10,039 nt of DNA from Candidatus Altimarinota bacterium (GCA_027062165.1 JAMOTU010000058.1:1-10039), one strand, 5' to 3'; shown: positions 1 to 7,870, counted from the first letter of the stretch. A program made the numbers and translations. Notes: generated by a model from the sequence alone, not told the origin.

Positions 1-85
1 AAAGACATTTTATAAAATAAAAACATTTAGAAAAATTATTCCTGAAGTAGAAATTGAAGAAGTAGAAGAGGATTTTGATTTATAA
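1..85 (+). CDS. C-terminal end of an unknown protein (5'-truncated)
   Basis: An open frame enters from the left edge and gives 27 residues before TAA at 83-85. The visible tail is basic at first (KTFYKIKTFRK) and then strongly acidic, ending EEVEEDFDL. A short acidic tail with a terminal hydrophobic residue is reminiscent of single-stranded-DNA-binding proteins, and the next gene is a primase-helicase. That is only a suggestion, because no domain is visible. It lies 15 bases upstream of the primase-helicase start and is probably in the same transcription unit. No TGA codon occurs in the visible part. Confidence 0.55.
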   Translation, partial: KTFYKIKTFRKIIPEVEIEEVEEDFDL

Positions 86-100
86 TTTTATTAGCGAGAT

Positions 101-2830
101 ATGAATAAACTCAGCTTAATAAAAAAGTTTTTGTCATATTTTTGACAGCCAGCTTTACGTTTAATTACTGAAGCTAAATGAAGAAAGAAGATAGCTACGA
201 ATAAAAACTATTGATTAGAGAATTTTCTTAAAATGAATGAAGATGAAAAATACAAAGCTGGCTTGTTTTTTACTCCTAATGGATGTTATTGAAAAGATGT
301 AGAAGTTGGAGAAGATTATGATATAAAAAAAGATAAAGCTAAATGTGGATTTTATTGTTTACGGGTTGATATTGATACTTGAATATCTCAAAGTGAATTA
401 GAAGAGAGAATAAAAGCAACGGGGAGTGTGCCAACATTTATAGTAAAAACTTGAAGATGATGGCATCTTTATTTTATGTTCGACTTTGAATTAAAAGATG
501 AGAAGATTTGGAGAAAGCTGGAAGATAAATTAAATAGTTTGTTTAATGGAGATAAATCCAATATTCATATTGCGAAATTGTTGCGTGTTCCTTATTCTTA
601 TTATTGGAAAAGTGGAAAGAAACTTGTGGAACTTTATTATTATGATACAAATGATGAAGAGTTAAAAAAGATAGAAAAAGAGAAGGATTTTGAAAATATT
701 GATGATGTTTTATTTAGATCTGAAAGTGCTGTGTATCAATCGTATAAAATGTTAGAGGAAGAGGAGAAAGCTATCAAAGAAGTAGAAAAAAATGTGAGAA
801 AAGACACAAGGATTCTTAACAAAATCGATGAGATTAATAAATTGAAAATATGAGATGTGATTAATAAGTTATATCAATGAAAATATTTTCACGAATATAA
901 ATGAAAAAAATATTTGTTTAAACTTTGAAAAAGAATTGGGTCATCTGCAGATGTTATAGAGATTGTTGATGAAGATGGGACTATTTATACACCTGATGGA
1001 TATAGACTCAATTTTCACGAAAATTATGTAAATAATTTTTCAGATACATATCATCCAATAGAAGAAAGACCAAGATGACCTGTGGTGGCATTTTTGTATT
1101 ATTATTTCAATAAGAATTGGAATAAAGTTTTTGATTTTCTTAAAAAAGAGTTTTGAATAGAAGTAGAATGATATTGAGGTGATTGATTAAAATATGAGAG
1201 TACCTCATCAGATGATATGTTGATTTTTAAAGATGATGGGATTTATTTGTTTACTACAAAACCTGATGGAAGTGTGGTGGAACAGAAGTTATTTACAGGA
1301 CGTTGGATAATAAATGAATATACGGAGATCTATGAGAAAAAGATGTGAGCGATAATTGGATGAGACAAAATAAGATACTATGTAGCAAAAAAACTAGACG
1401 AGAGTGGCAATATTGTAAAAGAGGTGTTATTCAAGTATGAGGCGACTGCAACAGATTTTAATAAAAAGTATGGAAAGTTTGAATTTAGAATTTTGAAGCC
1501 AGCGTTTTTAAATCATTTTTTTAATATACTTGATGAGAATTTAGATAAGTTTTCAAAAATAGAAGTAATTCAGGAAAGTGGCATTTATAAAGATTTAGGT
1601 ATAGTTGCGGTGCCAAATGAAGTTATTTATGAGCAAAATAGGCAAGATGTTGTTATAAAGATAGATATTTTGGAAGACGATATAAAAGAGTATAAATGGA
1701 GACTTAATCAAACGCAAGTAAGCATAGAAGAAGCTTTTGAACAATATCAAAAGCTTTGGACAGAAGAAGTTGCAGTTACCTCATTTTTACAATTTCTTGT
1801 ATTAACTTGATTAAACTTTTGGGATAATAATGAATTTATTAAAATTAAATCTGGACTTGGTATATTTAACAAGTCGTCTGCATGAAAAACCACAATGGTT
1901 CAAATTTTAAAGTCGTTGATGTGACGACCGTTGAGATGGAGAATGACAACAGCTAGAACTACTCCACAATCAATGAAAGAGTTTTTGTCAGATCCTTCTG
2001 TTGCAGTAATTGAAGAATATGGAGCAGATATGAATCCGTTGGTTGAGGACGTAATTAAGGATGCATTAAATATGTTCTCATCTTGAAGATGATTTGCTAA
2101 TGAGAATATAAAATGGAAATTAAATGCTAATTTAATATTACTTTGACAATATACTCCAAAAGATGAAGCAGTACAAAACAGACTTATAACTATCTATCTT
2201 ACACACGCAGATAAAAAATGAACACCAGAGTTGTTAAATTCAATTATGAAGTTAAACATTAAAGATGATGTTTATCAAAGATATTTTAATTTTGAAGTTG
2301 AGGGAGATATTTTAGAAATATATGAAGAAGTAAAAAAGGTTTTTAAGTGAACACTTATAAATGAAGACAGATTGGCTGAAACATCAGTGCGTGCAGTGTA
2401 TCTTGGTATAAAGTGGTTGAATTGGGATTTTAATTATATTGTAGATAAATTTAGAAAGATATTTTCTAGAGTATATGTTCAAGACAAACAAACAGAAGGT
2501 TCAGAAAGAGTGTTGTCTATTAAGGATTATTTGTATTGATTATTGATGAAAAAGAAAGCTATTATGAACGCTGTTCAATATAGGAATTGAGTGCTTTACG
2601 AGATATGGTTGGAAGGTAATGAAGCAAGAAAGGAATCATATAAGCTTTTGGATTTAAAAGAAGCTGGATTTAATATTTATATTGGGAATAATATTGGACT
2701 CACATATTTTGTGCCAGATGAGAATAGAACCACCGAACAAGCAGCTATTGGTATTATTTTTGACGATTTAAAGCAGGTAGTAAATTATAAAACAATTTTT
2801 AAAGAAGAAGAGGACTATTTAAATTTATAA
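101..2830 (+). CDS. Primase-polymerase/helicase fusion, phage replication protein
   Basis: This 909-aa protein has about 28 in-frame TGA codons, all read as Gly. It would prime and unwind DNA in phage replication. The N-terminal part is an archaeo-eukaryotic primase (AEP/prim-pol) domain. It shows the metal-binding LRVDID (D90, D92), KTGRGWHLYF (H122), and LRVP followed by LVEL (E177). The C-terminal part, from about residue 580, is a D5/SF3-like AAA+ helicase. It shows a P-loop SSAGKTT (G595, K596, T597), a Walker B-like VAVIEEY (E638, E639), a sensor-1-like NLILLGQ (N677) and a possible arginine finger R694. The classical first glycine of the P-loop is Asn590. The Gly of GKT and two Gly of KTGRGWH are TGA codons, which fixes the genetic code. 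I chose ATG 101 because an in-frame TAG at 92-94 bounds it. ATG 233 is an alternative, and neither has a Shine-Dalgarno. The family call is firm; the exact start is less so. Confidence 0.93.
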
Positions 2831-2841
2831 AAAATTAAATA

Positions 2842-3348
2842 ATGCAAAAAGAATTAAAACAATATTATATTGATTGATTCGTAAAACTTATAACAGCTAG
2901 TTTTATACCAACATTTAATATTTTAGTAAGACATTGAAATAGTGAGTATGAAGAGATTGAATTGTATATGAATCGACATTTAAATCCTTTATGTAGATAT
3001 TTTGGTGTTCCAGTCTTGGCTTTTGCAGAATATTTTGGAGATAATAGTAATAAACGGAGAAAAATTGGTATCTATTCTGCTCATCACAGAAGAAAAAGAT
3101 TGTGGTTAAAGATAGCACACGAACTACCTAAAGAGATTAAGATTAAGATTTTACCAGAATGTTATGTATATTTAGATTCATTACTTACATTCGATGAAGC
3201 TTATTTCAAAAAATTGGTTGAGTTTGTTATTAAACAACCAGAAACAAAAGAAGAATTTTACAAAAGAAAGAGAGGCGACTACTTATATAACAAAGCAATT
3301 GAGCTTGCAAGGAAATTGGGTATACAAAATCCCTGATATATGACGTAG
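2842..3348 (+). CDS. Hypothetical protein, 168 aa
   Basis: Starts 11 bases after the primase-helicase stop and ends in TAG. Three in-frame TGA codons are read as Gly (near the N-terminus, mid-N-terminal region, and third from last codon block). The protein is basic, with an Arg/Lys-rich centre (HHRRKRLWLK) and a helical C-terminus (KRKRGDYLYNKAIELARKL). There is no signal peptide or membrane segment and I do not recognise a family. Its position between primase-helicase and a nuclease suggests a DNA-related role, by context only. Its last 155 bases overlap the next gene in another frame. The A-rich leader just before ATG has no Shine-Dalgarno. Confidence 0.8.
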
Positions 3349-3580
3349 TTTAAAACCTTTTGATATAGTATGTTGTAGAAATTGAAAATTTGTGGCGATC
3401 GAAGTTAAAAAAGTTTTACGAAAAAAAGAGGTTGAAGAGTCTATTATAATAGAAAGAAGTAAGAAGTTATTGGAGCCACATCAAGTAGTTGCATTAAAAA
3501 AAATAAGTTCTTCTTGATGAGAAGCTTATTTAGTTGTTTATGAACAAAGCAAAAGAGTTTTTTATATTCTTAAAATATAA
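3194..3580 (+). CDS. PD-(D/E)xK nuclease, Holliday-junction-resolvase/VRR-NUC-like
   Basis: The C-terminal 90 residues look like a small restriction-endonuclease-fold nuclease. WVYKIPD leads to KPFDIV (D57), then VAIEVKK (E70, K72), giving the D-x(12)-ExK catalytic signature. A later PHQVVALKKI and GGEAYLVV match the H/Q helix and following strand of Hjc- or VRR-NUC-type enzymes. Four TGA codons are read as Gly, two of them in the adjacent GG pair. Such proteins cut branched or recombining DNA, which fits the replication neighbourhood. The start is uncertain. ATG 3194 gives 128 aa, a normal length, and supplies an N-terminal helix with a Glu (TKEREATTYITKQL), but needs a 155-base overlap with the gene upstream. 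TTG at 3299 or 3305 would give about 91-93 aa and a short overlap. A frameshift joining the two genes is also possible. Confidence 0.72.
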
Positions 3581-3586
3581 CACACA

Positions 3587-3781
3587 ATGAAATTAGCACA
3601 AGACATAAACTTTTTAAGGAGGGAGATAGCAGAACTTCAAAGTAAAATTAAAATGCTTGAAGCATTATTTAAAACAGAATATTGAAGCATAGAAGATTTA
3701 AAACAATTTGTTAAAAATTTAGAAAAGAGAATAGAAGATTTAGAAAGTAAGTTAGAAAAACAATGAAAAAAGAAGAAATAA
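3587..3781 (+). CDS. Small coiled-coil protein, 64 aa
   Basis: Starts 6 bases after the nuclease stop. Apart from a short break at EYGS it is one long charged helix with heptad-like spacing of Leu/Ile (IAELQSKIKMLEALF, then LKQFVKNLEKRIEDLESKLEK). It ends in a basic GKKKK. Two TGA codons are read as Gly, one in the central break. It overlaps the next start by 19 bases, so the two are probably translationally coupled. A coiled-coil oligomer or scaffold is likely from the sequence, and no family can be named. Confidence 0.72.
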
Positions 3782-4029
3782 TAAAAAAATATGAAGAGAT
3801 TCAAAGAGGTATATATAAATTAGCTGATGAAATGGAAGAGTTTACAGAATACTTGTTAGCAGAATATTTACTAGAACATTGAGAAGAAGAGTTCCAGAAA
3901 TTAATTGAAGAACTAAACCAACTTTGAGAAAAACTTGAAAAAGAATACGAAAGACAAGAAGAACAAAAGATTAAAACGCAAATAATGGAAAAACTTTTAT
4001 ATCTTAACAAAAATAAAAATGATAGCTAG
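3763..4029 (+). CDS. Small acidic coiled-coil protein, 88 aa
   Basis: Begins inside the end of the previous gene (19-base overlap) and ends in TAG. It is almost wholly helical and rich in Glu, Lys and Leu, with two Gly encoded by TGA. Heptad-like runs (LIEELNQLGEKLEKEYERQ) indicate a coiled coil. No signal peptide, membrane segment or metal-binding motif is visible. Together with its neighbour it makes a pair of overlapping coiled-coil proteins, which may form a hetero-oligomer (inference from adjacency). The function is unknown. Confidence 0.75.
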
Positions 4030-4216
4030 ATACTTTCTTTGGCTTTCTGAAATTGCAGACAAGATAAATCAAAGATTATTTTGAAAAACTTGACGGGAGA
4101 TTAATGATTATTATTGCTATAAGTGTTGGATTGTAGAGGCTTTAGTATTAGTTGTTTGAGGTATTTTGCCTTGGATTTTATTGCTTTATATTGTAATAAA
4201 GCTATTATGAGGATAA
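4019..4216 (+). CDS. Small membrane protein, possibly holin-like, 65 aa
   Basis: Overlaps the preceding stop by 11 bases. The first half is polar and basic (SEIADKINQRLFGKTGREIND). The second half is a hydrophobic stretch of about 28 residues (IVEALVLVVGGILPWILLLY onward), long enough for one long or two short membrane segments with a Gly-Gly/Pro turn. Four TGA codons are read as Gly, one of them in that turn and one at the penultimate position. It lies two genes before an exported peptidoglycan-hydrolase-like protein. A holin is therefore reasonable by size and position, but holins share no sequence signature, so the role is inference only. Confidence 0.68.
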
Positions 4217-4503
4217 GTTATGCAGAATATATTAATAATTGGGAAGAATACAAATCAATAAAACCTTCAAGAACATTTAAAATATTACTTGCTGATTTAA
4301 AGTTATTGTTTCAAAATTTATATTGGGTAGCTTGTGATTTATACTATTTAGTTAAACAAATATGCAGAAAATTATATCTAAAATTAAAACTTTCGCTATT
4401 ATCGGTGGAATCATCTGAATCACAACACGAATCTATATCTTATACTGATTATCAGCCTATGCAACCAGTTGAGGAAATGTATCGTCCAGCATTCAAGGAT
4501 TAA
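4207..4503 (+). CDS. Hypothetical protein, 98 aa, glycine-free
   Basis: Starts in the last bases of the membrane-protein gene (10-base overlap) and ends with TAA. The translation contains no glycine and hence no TGA codon, which is unusual here. The N-terminal half has amphipathic, aromatic helices (FKILLADLKLLFQNLYWVACDLYYL), the centre is basic and Leu-rich, and the tail is acidic and Ser/Gln/Pro-rich. Its final 142 bases overlap the start of the peptidoglycan-hydrolase-like gene in another frame. Such nesting is known from phage lysis cassettes (Rz/Rz1 type), but there is no signal peptide or lipobox, so the analogy is weak. It is accepted because the 145 bases before the next start would otherwise be empty. 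Function unknown. Confidence 0.6.
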   Translation: MRISYAEYINNWEEYKSIKPSRTFKILLADLKLLFQNLYWVACDLYYLVKQICRKLYLKLKLSLLSVESSESQHESISYTDYQPMQPVEEMYRPAFKD

Positions 4504-4967
4504 CACAGCAGCAAAGGTTAGAAAGGTACAAGCTATGGGCATTTGAAGAATTGTATAATTTTAAACACGTACGGTGTTATCCAAATTGAAGATGCGATGA
4601 AGAGTTGAGATGGTTTATAGCTTGGAAGTTGGCAATAATCTGAGAAGCAGTTGCAAGAGCTGAAGGAGGATATAAAAATGTTTTATGAAAATGGTATCAT
4701 AATAGATGGAGCTTATCTTGTAATCCAAGAGGATTATATCACTATAAATGTTATAAAAGATGGTCTTGAAGATGGGCGGCAATATTCAGAAATGATGAAG
4801 AAGGATTTAAACAGTTTGTAAGAACGTGGATAGTGAATTGATATAGTTCTCATAATTTAATAAGGACAGCTAAAAAATATGCAGGCAATTGGAGGATATG
4901 GTATAGAAATGTAAAGTATTGGATTTGTAAGATAGATGATCAAAGTTTTTATTATCTATGTAAATAA
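4362..4967 (+). CDS. Exported lysozyme-like peptidoglycan hydrolase (candidate endolysin)
   Basis: This is a 201-aa protein with many TGA-encoded glycines. The N-terminus is a typical export signal: basic MQKIISKIK, a hydrophobic core, and a possible AYA-TS cleavage site after about residue 34. The mature part has Glu95 and Glu101 in a helix (GEAVARAEGG), followed by a CNPRGL element (N121-L125). Then come AAIFRNDEEGFKQFV and HNLIRTAKKYAG, ending with a Tyr/Trp-rich segment. The order E..G / NP-G-L / G-F / helix / YA resembles lysozyme- or glucosaminidase-type hydrolases of the NPGNLR kind. Glu101 is the best catalytic candidate. It would cleave the host wall for release or entry. The Cys content (5 in the mature part) fits an exported protein. 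Start 4362 is chosen for the signal peptide although it lies inside the preceding gene. Catalytic type is unproven. Confidence 0.66.
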
Positions 4968-4969
4968 TA

Positions 4970-5371
4970 ATGGGTTACTTAAACAAAAAGAAAACAGCAC
5001 TTTCAAAAGAATGATTTTGGGCTTTAGTGAATTATTTAGATAAAAAGTTAGAAAAATATTCAAGTCGGTGATGACCAAGAAAAGGGATTTTAATTGTATT
5101 CGATGATTTTATTGATGATGATAGAGATATAGCAAAAAAATATAAAGATAGTATAAGACGGCTTTGGGAAGAAAAATATAAAAAGCATTGAGAGGGAATA
5201 ATGGTGAAGTGGGTATCAAGCCGATTAGCAAATGATGTTGGATATGAATTCGAATATAAGAGATTGTCGGATATAATAATTGAGAAAGTAAAAACTATAA
5301 GTAAAAATTACAAACGGGTAAAAGAAGCTAAAGATCATTTTTTATATCGTAAAAGAAGAAAAAATGGATAA
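4970..5371 (+). CDS. Hypothetical protein, 133 aa
   Basis: Starts 2 bases after the hydrolase stop and overlaps the next start by 8 bases. The protein is highly charged. An aromatic N-terminal helix (EGFWALVNYLDKKLEKYSS) leads to a TGA-TGA encoded Gly pair and a hydrophobic strand with acidic cluster (GILIVFDDFIDDDRD). The C-terminus is lysine/arginine-rich (LYRKRRKNG). The strand followed by DD resembles a Walker-B or metal site, but no P-loop is present. I do not recognise a family. Four TGA codons are read as Gly. Confidence 0.78.
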
Positions 5372-5858
5372 AAGACAAGAATGGCTAAATAAATTAGGCG
5401 AGTTAAGACAAAATAGTTCTTTACCAGTAGATATAGAAAAAATTTTATTGCAAGCAGTGATAGATTGGTTCGAATATTTTCAGTGAGATGAAGATAAAGA
5501 AAAAATGACAATGCTTTATTCTAAATTGATAGTTGAAGAGATGGAGGAGATTTATAATGCGTGGTATGATAAAGATGTAATAGGTTTAATTGATGGTTAT
5601 ATAGATCAATTTTGGGTTATGCTTTGATATGATTATTTTGCAGGGCAGAAAATAGAAGAAAACTATATAGAAGAATACAGACAAAAGAAAGATATACCTT
5701 ATGAGTTATTTTATAGATGACTTATTGAAGTAGCATATTCTAACTGGACTAAATCAAGAGAAAAAATACAAGATTGAGAAAAGAAAGGAAAAATAATTAA
5801 AGGTAAAGATTTCGTTAAACCAGATTGGGAATTTGTTTTTAATAAATTAATTAAATAA
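5364..5858 (+). CDS. MazG / phosphoribosyl-ATP pyrophosphohydrolase-like NTP pyrophosphatase
   Basis: This 164-aa all-helical protein has the metal-binding pattern of the MazG/PRA-PH superfamily: EEMEE (E58-E62) followed 15 residues later by DGYID (D77, D81). Further on come a conserved-looking EVAYSNWTKS and GKIIKGKDFVKPDW. These match the SN-x-SK and G-K-x(n)-F-x-P-D elements of phage PRA-PH-like members. Such enzymes split nucleoside triphosphates into monophosphate and pyrophosphate, using magnesium. In phages they may clean or rebalance nucleotide pools. Four TGA codons are read as Gly. It starts within the last codons of the upstream gene and sits 2 bases before the nucleotidyltransferase, forming a nucleotide-handling group. 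The substrate cannot be told from the sequence. Confidence 0.85.
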
Positions 5859-5860
5859 AA

Positions 5861-6694
5861 ATGAAAGAAAAATATCGGCAGGAACTTTGGAAGATTCAAG
5901 ATGAATTTAAAGAACTAAATATACAAGCTGACGTTTTACCAAAAGATTTTTATGAAAACTATATCAAAACTCTAACTTATTTAAAAAAAAGATACGAAAA
6001 ACTTTTAAGTAGAGCTATAGCTATAGAAGAGTATATCACGCCAGAATTGAGGCGTGTAAAACAAAAAATAGAAGAAGAACAAGCTAAATGAAAAAAGGTT
6101 GCTGTTGTATGTATGACGTGAGATTTATGTCATCCAGGACATATAGCTTATATAAAAACTGCAAAAGAAAAAATAAAAGATAAAATTTGATTAAAAGATG
6201 AAGAACTTAAGATGTTTGTAGGATTAGAAGCAAGTAAAAGAACAAAAAAAAGAAAATGAAAGGAACCAATATTGTGAGATGAAGAGAGGAAATATCAATG
6301 GAAACATATAAAATGAGTAGATGAAGTTTTTATTCGAAATATAGATGAAGACTTATTCCCTAGTGATTTAATGTTGTTTTTAAGTCCTGACTTTTGGGTT
6401 AGTCACAAAGAATATTTTGATAGATTTTGAAAATATTTAAGGGTTAGTAGGAAGTTAAAATATTGAACTTTCTGAAAAACAAAAACAATAATAGTAGGAC
6501 ACAAAGACCCAGATAAATTTCTACCTGAAGGAGATGTAAGAAAGAAGTGGGATTTGTCTACAACAAATATAGTTAAAAGAGTTTTAGAAAGACAGAGCAA
6601 TTTAATAATAAAAAAATTCCCAGATAAAGTTGTAGAACTTTTAGTTAAGATAGATTTTAGTAATTTAAATAAAAAAGAAAAATGAGAGAAATAA
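5861..6694 (+). CDS. Cytidylyltransferase-fold nucleotidyltransferase with helical N-terminal extension
   Basis: This is a 277-aa protein. Residues 1-76 are a charged helical or coiled-coil segment. The catalytic domain starts at a TGA-encoded Gly77 with KKVAVVCMTGDLCHPGHIAY, containing the HxGH motif (H91-P-G-H94) of the nucleotidyltransferase superfamily. A run like VGLEASKRTKKRKG, then GDEERKYQWKHIKGVDEVFI, matches the GxEAD / R-x(n)-VDxV region of RfaE-, TagD- or PanC-like enzymes. LSTTNIVKRV (S233-T235) is the usual STT/S-x-I motif. Such enzymes join a nucleotide to a phosphorylated small molecule. About 10 of 14 glycines are TGA. It shares tight spacing with the MazG-like gene and overlaps YopX by 13 bases. 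The class is clear, but the substrate and the role of the extension are unknown. Confidence 0.87.
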
Positions 6695-7128
6695 AATTTA
6701 GAGGCTATAACAAAGAATGTAACAAATGGGTTTATTGATACTTAGTTAAAAGAGATAAAGACTGGATTATAGTAACCGATGCAAAAGCGGTAAATAATAG
6801 GATTGCTAGTGTGGAATTTTATGTGGTAGATGAAAAAAGTATTTGACAGTATACTTGATTAAAAGACAAAAATTGAAGAGAAATTTATGAAGGAGATATT
6901 GTTAAAATTATAAATAAAAATTGAAGTTCACCAGCTTATGGTGTCGGTTGTCTTGTTGTTATATCTTATTTTTGTAGAAAATGATGAACATATTGTTGAT
7001 TTTGATATGCGGGCTGATTGTCTCTAACATATAATAAAGCAAAATGATTAGAAATAGTTGGAAATATTTATGAGAACCCTAAACTTTTAAAAGATAACAA
7101 AATAAACAATGAAAATAGAAACGGCTAA
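6682..7128 (+). CDS. YopX family protein
   Basis: This 148-aa protein opens with MREIKFRGYNKECNKWVYGY, then SIGQYTGLKDKNGREIYEGD and a C-terminal LEIVGNIYENPKLL. These are the hallmark blocks of the YopX family (PF09643), common in phages and prophages and of unknown function. The usual length is about 130-150 aa, so it is complete. About 11 glycines are TGA, including those of WVYGY, GQYTG and KNG, which makes this one of the best proofs of TGA = Gly. The middle variable part carries a Cys/Gly-rich patch (CRKGGTYCGFGYAGG). It overlaps the upstream gene by 13 bases and the downstream gene by 20. Confidence 0.95.
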
Positions 7129-7420
7129 AAAAGTTATATCTATGTCAAAATTAAAAGATTATCAAAAAAGATATGCTAAGAAACAACTTGAAGAATATAA
7201 AGAAGAAATACCTGACGATATTTTCTTTGCTATTATTGAAGATGCTAATTTACTTGAAGAATATGTTTGAATACCAGCAAGAGCAGTAAGACTTGAAAAA
7301 TTATATTTTTTACCTTCAAATTGAAAATGGTATTATACAGAAGAATTTAGTGAGGTTTGTTGAATACAAGTTTTAGATAAAATAGAAGTTAATGGAGTAA
7401 AATTGCTTTTTTTCTTTTAA
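7109..7420 (+). CDS. Hypothetical protein, 103 aa
   Basis: Starts 20 bases inside the YopX gene. The N-terminal third is a basic and acidic helix (KLKDYQKRYAKKQLEEYKEE). A short alpha/beta part follows, with FFAIIEDANLLEEYVGIPARAV and paired aromatic strands, ending in VKLLFFF. Three TGA codons are read as Gly (YVGI, SNGK, VCGI). No known family is recognised. The coding call rests on frame continuity, operon spacing and codon use like its neighbours. Confidence 0.75.
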
Positions 7421-7456
7421 AGAATAGAAAAACATTTAATTTTTTAAAAATAAGTA

Positions 7457-7870
7457 ATGAAAAAGAAATTAGCTAATTTCCTTATTTGGCTGTATAAAAA
7501 ATTAATTGGGCGTAAACCTTGCGTAGTTTACGCCCGCCCGTATAAGTATACTAACAGGAAAGATGGTTTTTCGACAGATTGCCCTTTTTGTAATCCAGAG
7601 AAAAACACTATTGTGGAAGAGAAATTTTATTGGTATGTGATAAAAAACAAATATCCTTATCCTCACTGTCAAGAACACTTACTCCTTATACCGAAAAAAC
7701 ATATTTCAAAATGGATAGAATTAGATCATTATGAATTAGATGAGTTACAATACATCTTAACAGAATATCTAGATAGTTGATTTTTGTTGCTTGGTAGACA
7801 TTTTTGAGGTCATCCAGAGGCTAGTGTGGAACATCTACATTTACATTTAATAAAAGAAACCTCCGCATAA
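7457..7870 (+). CDS. HIT-family nucleotide hydrolase/transferase
   Basis: This is a 137-aa protein. A basic N-terminal extension of about 40 residues leads into CPFC (C42, C45), then VIKNKYPYPHCQEHLLLIPK and HISKW. The C-terminus has GRHFGGHPEASVEHLHLHL with the histidine triad H126-x-H128-x-H130. HIT proteins hydrolyse or transfer nucleotides through a His-AMP intermediate, and the CxxC suggests zinc binding as in many HinT/GalT relatives. Two Gly are TGA (at 7778-7780 and 7808-7810, the first Gly of FGGHPE), so the standard code would cut the protein before its active site. A 36-base gap separates it from the gene upstream. The first 80 bases are GC-richer than the neighbours and hold a perfect inverted repeat. 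Its stop codon lies in the loop of the terminator. Confidence 0.92.
7508..7535. repeat. Perfect 10-bp inverted repeat inside the HIT coding sequence
   Basis: The arms are gggcgtaaac (7508-7517) and gtttacgccc (7526-7535), separated by an 8-base loop. It is unusually GC-rich for the window. No T-run follows (gcccgtataag), so it is not a standard terminator. It codes for residues about 18-27 of the HIT protein. It might fold in mRNA or bind a dimeric protein; both are inference. Confidence 0.55.

Noticed and set aside
101..2830. A decayed replication gene broken by about 28 stop codons (pseudogene)
   Set aside because: Every break is TGA, none is TAA or TAG, and each sits at a plausible or invariant glycine; this is recoding, not decay.
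3613..3625. aaggaggg near the start of the first coiled-coil gene
   Set aside because: It is inside the gene (codons for Leu-Arg-Arg-Glu) and no ATG lies at a suitable distance.
3801..4010. Minus-strand frame of 69 codons
   Set aside because: Serine-rich mirror of the Glu/Lys-rich coiled-coil gene on the plus strand; no independent support.
4123..4206. Longer start at 4123 for the 98-aa protein
   Set aside because: Would add 28 residues overlapping the membrane-protein gene in a composition unlike the rest; ATG 4207 gives the usual short overlap.
6403..6600. Minus-strand frame of 65 codons
   Set aside because: Lies wholly within the nucleotidyltransferase gene, has no family features, and opposite-strand frames are common here.
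101..7870. Mycoplasma-type code 4 (TGA = Trp)
   Set aside because: Trp would fall in the P-loop Gly before Lys, in GQYTG and KNG of YopX and in SGNGNHGT of LamG; glycine fits all of them.
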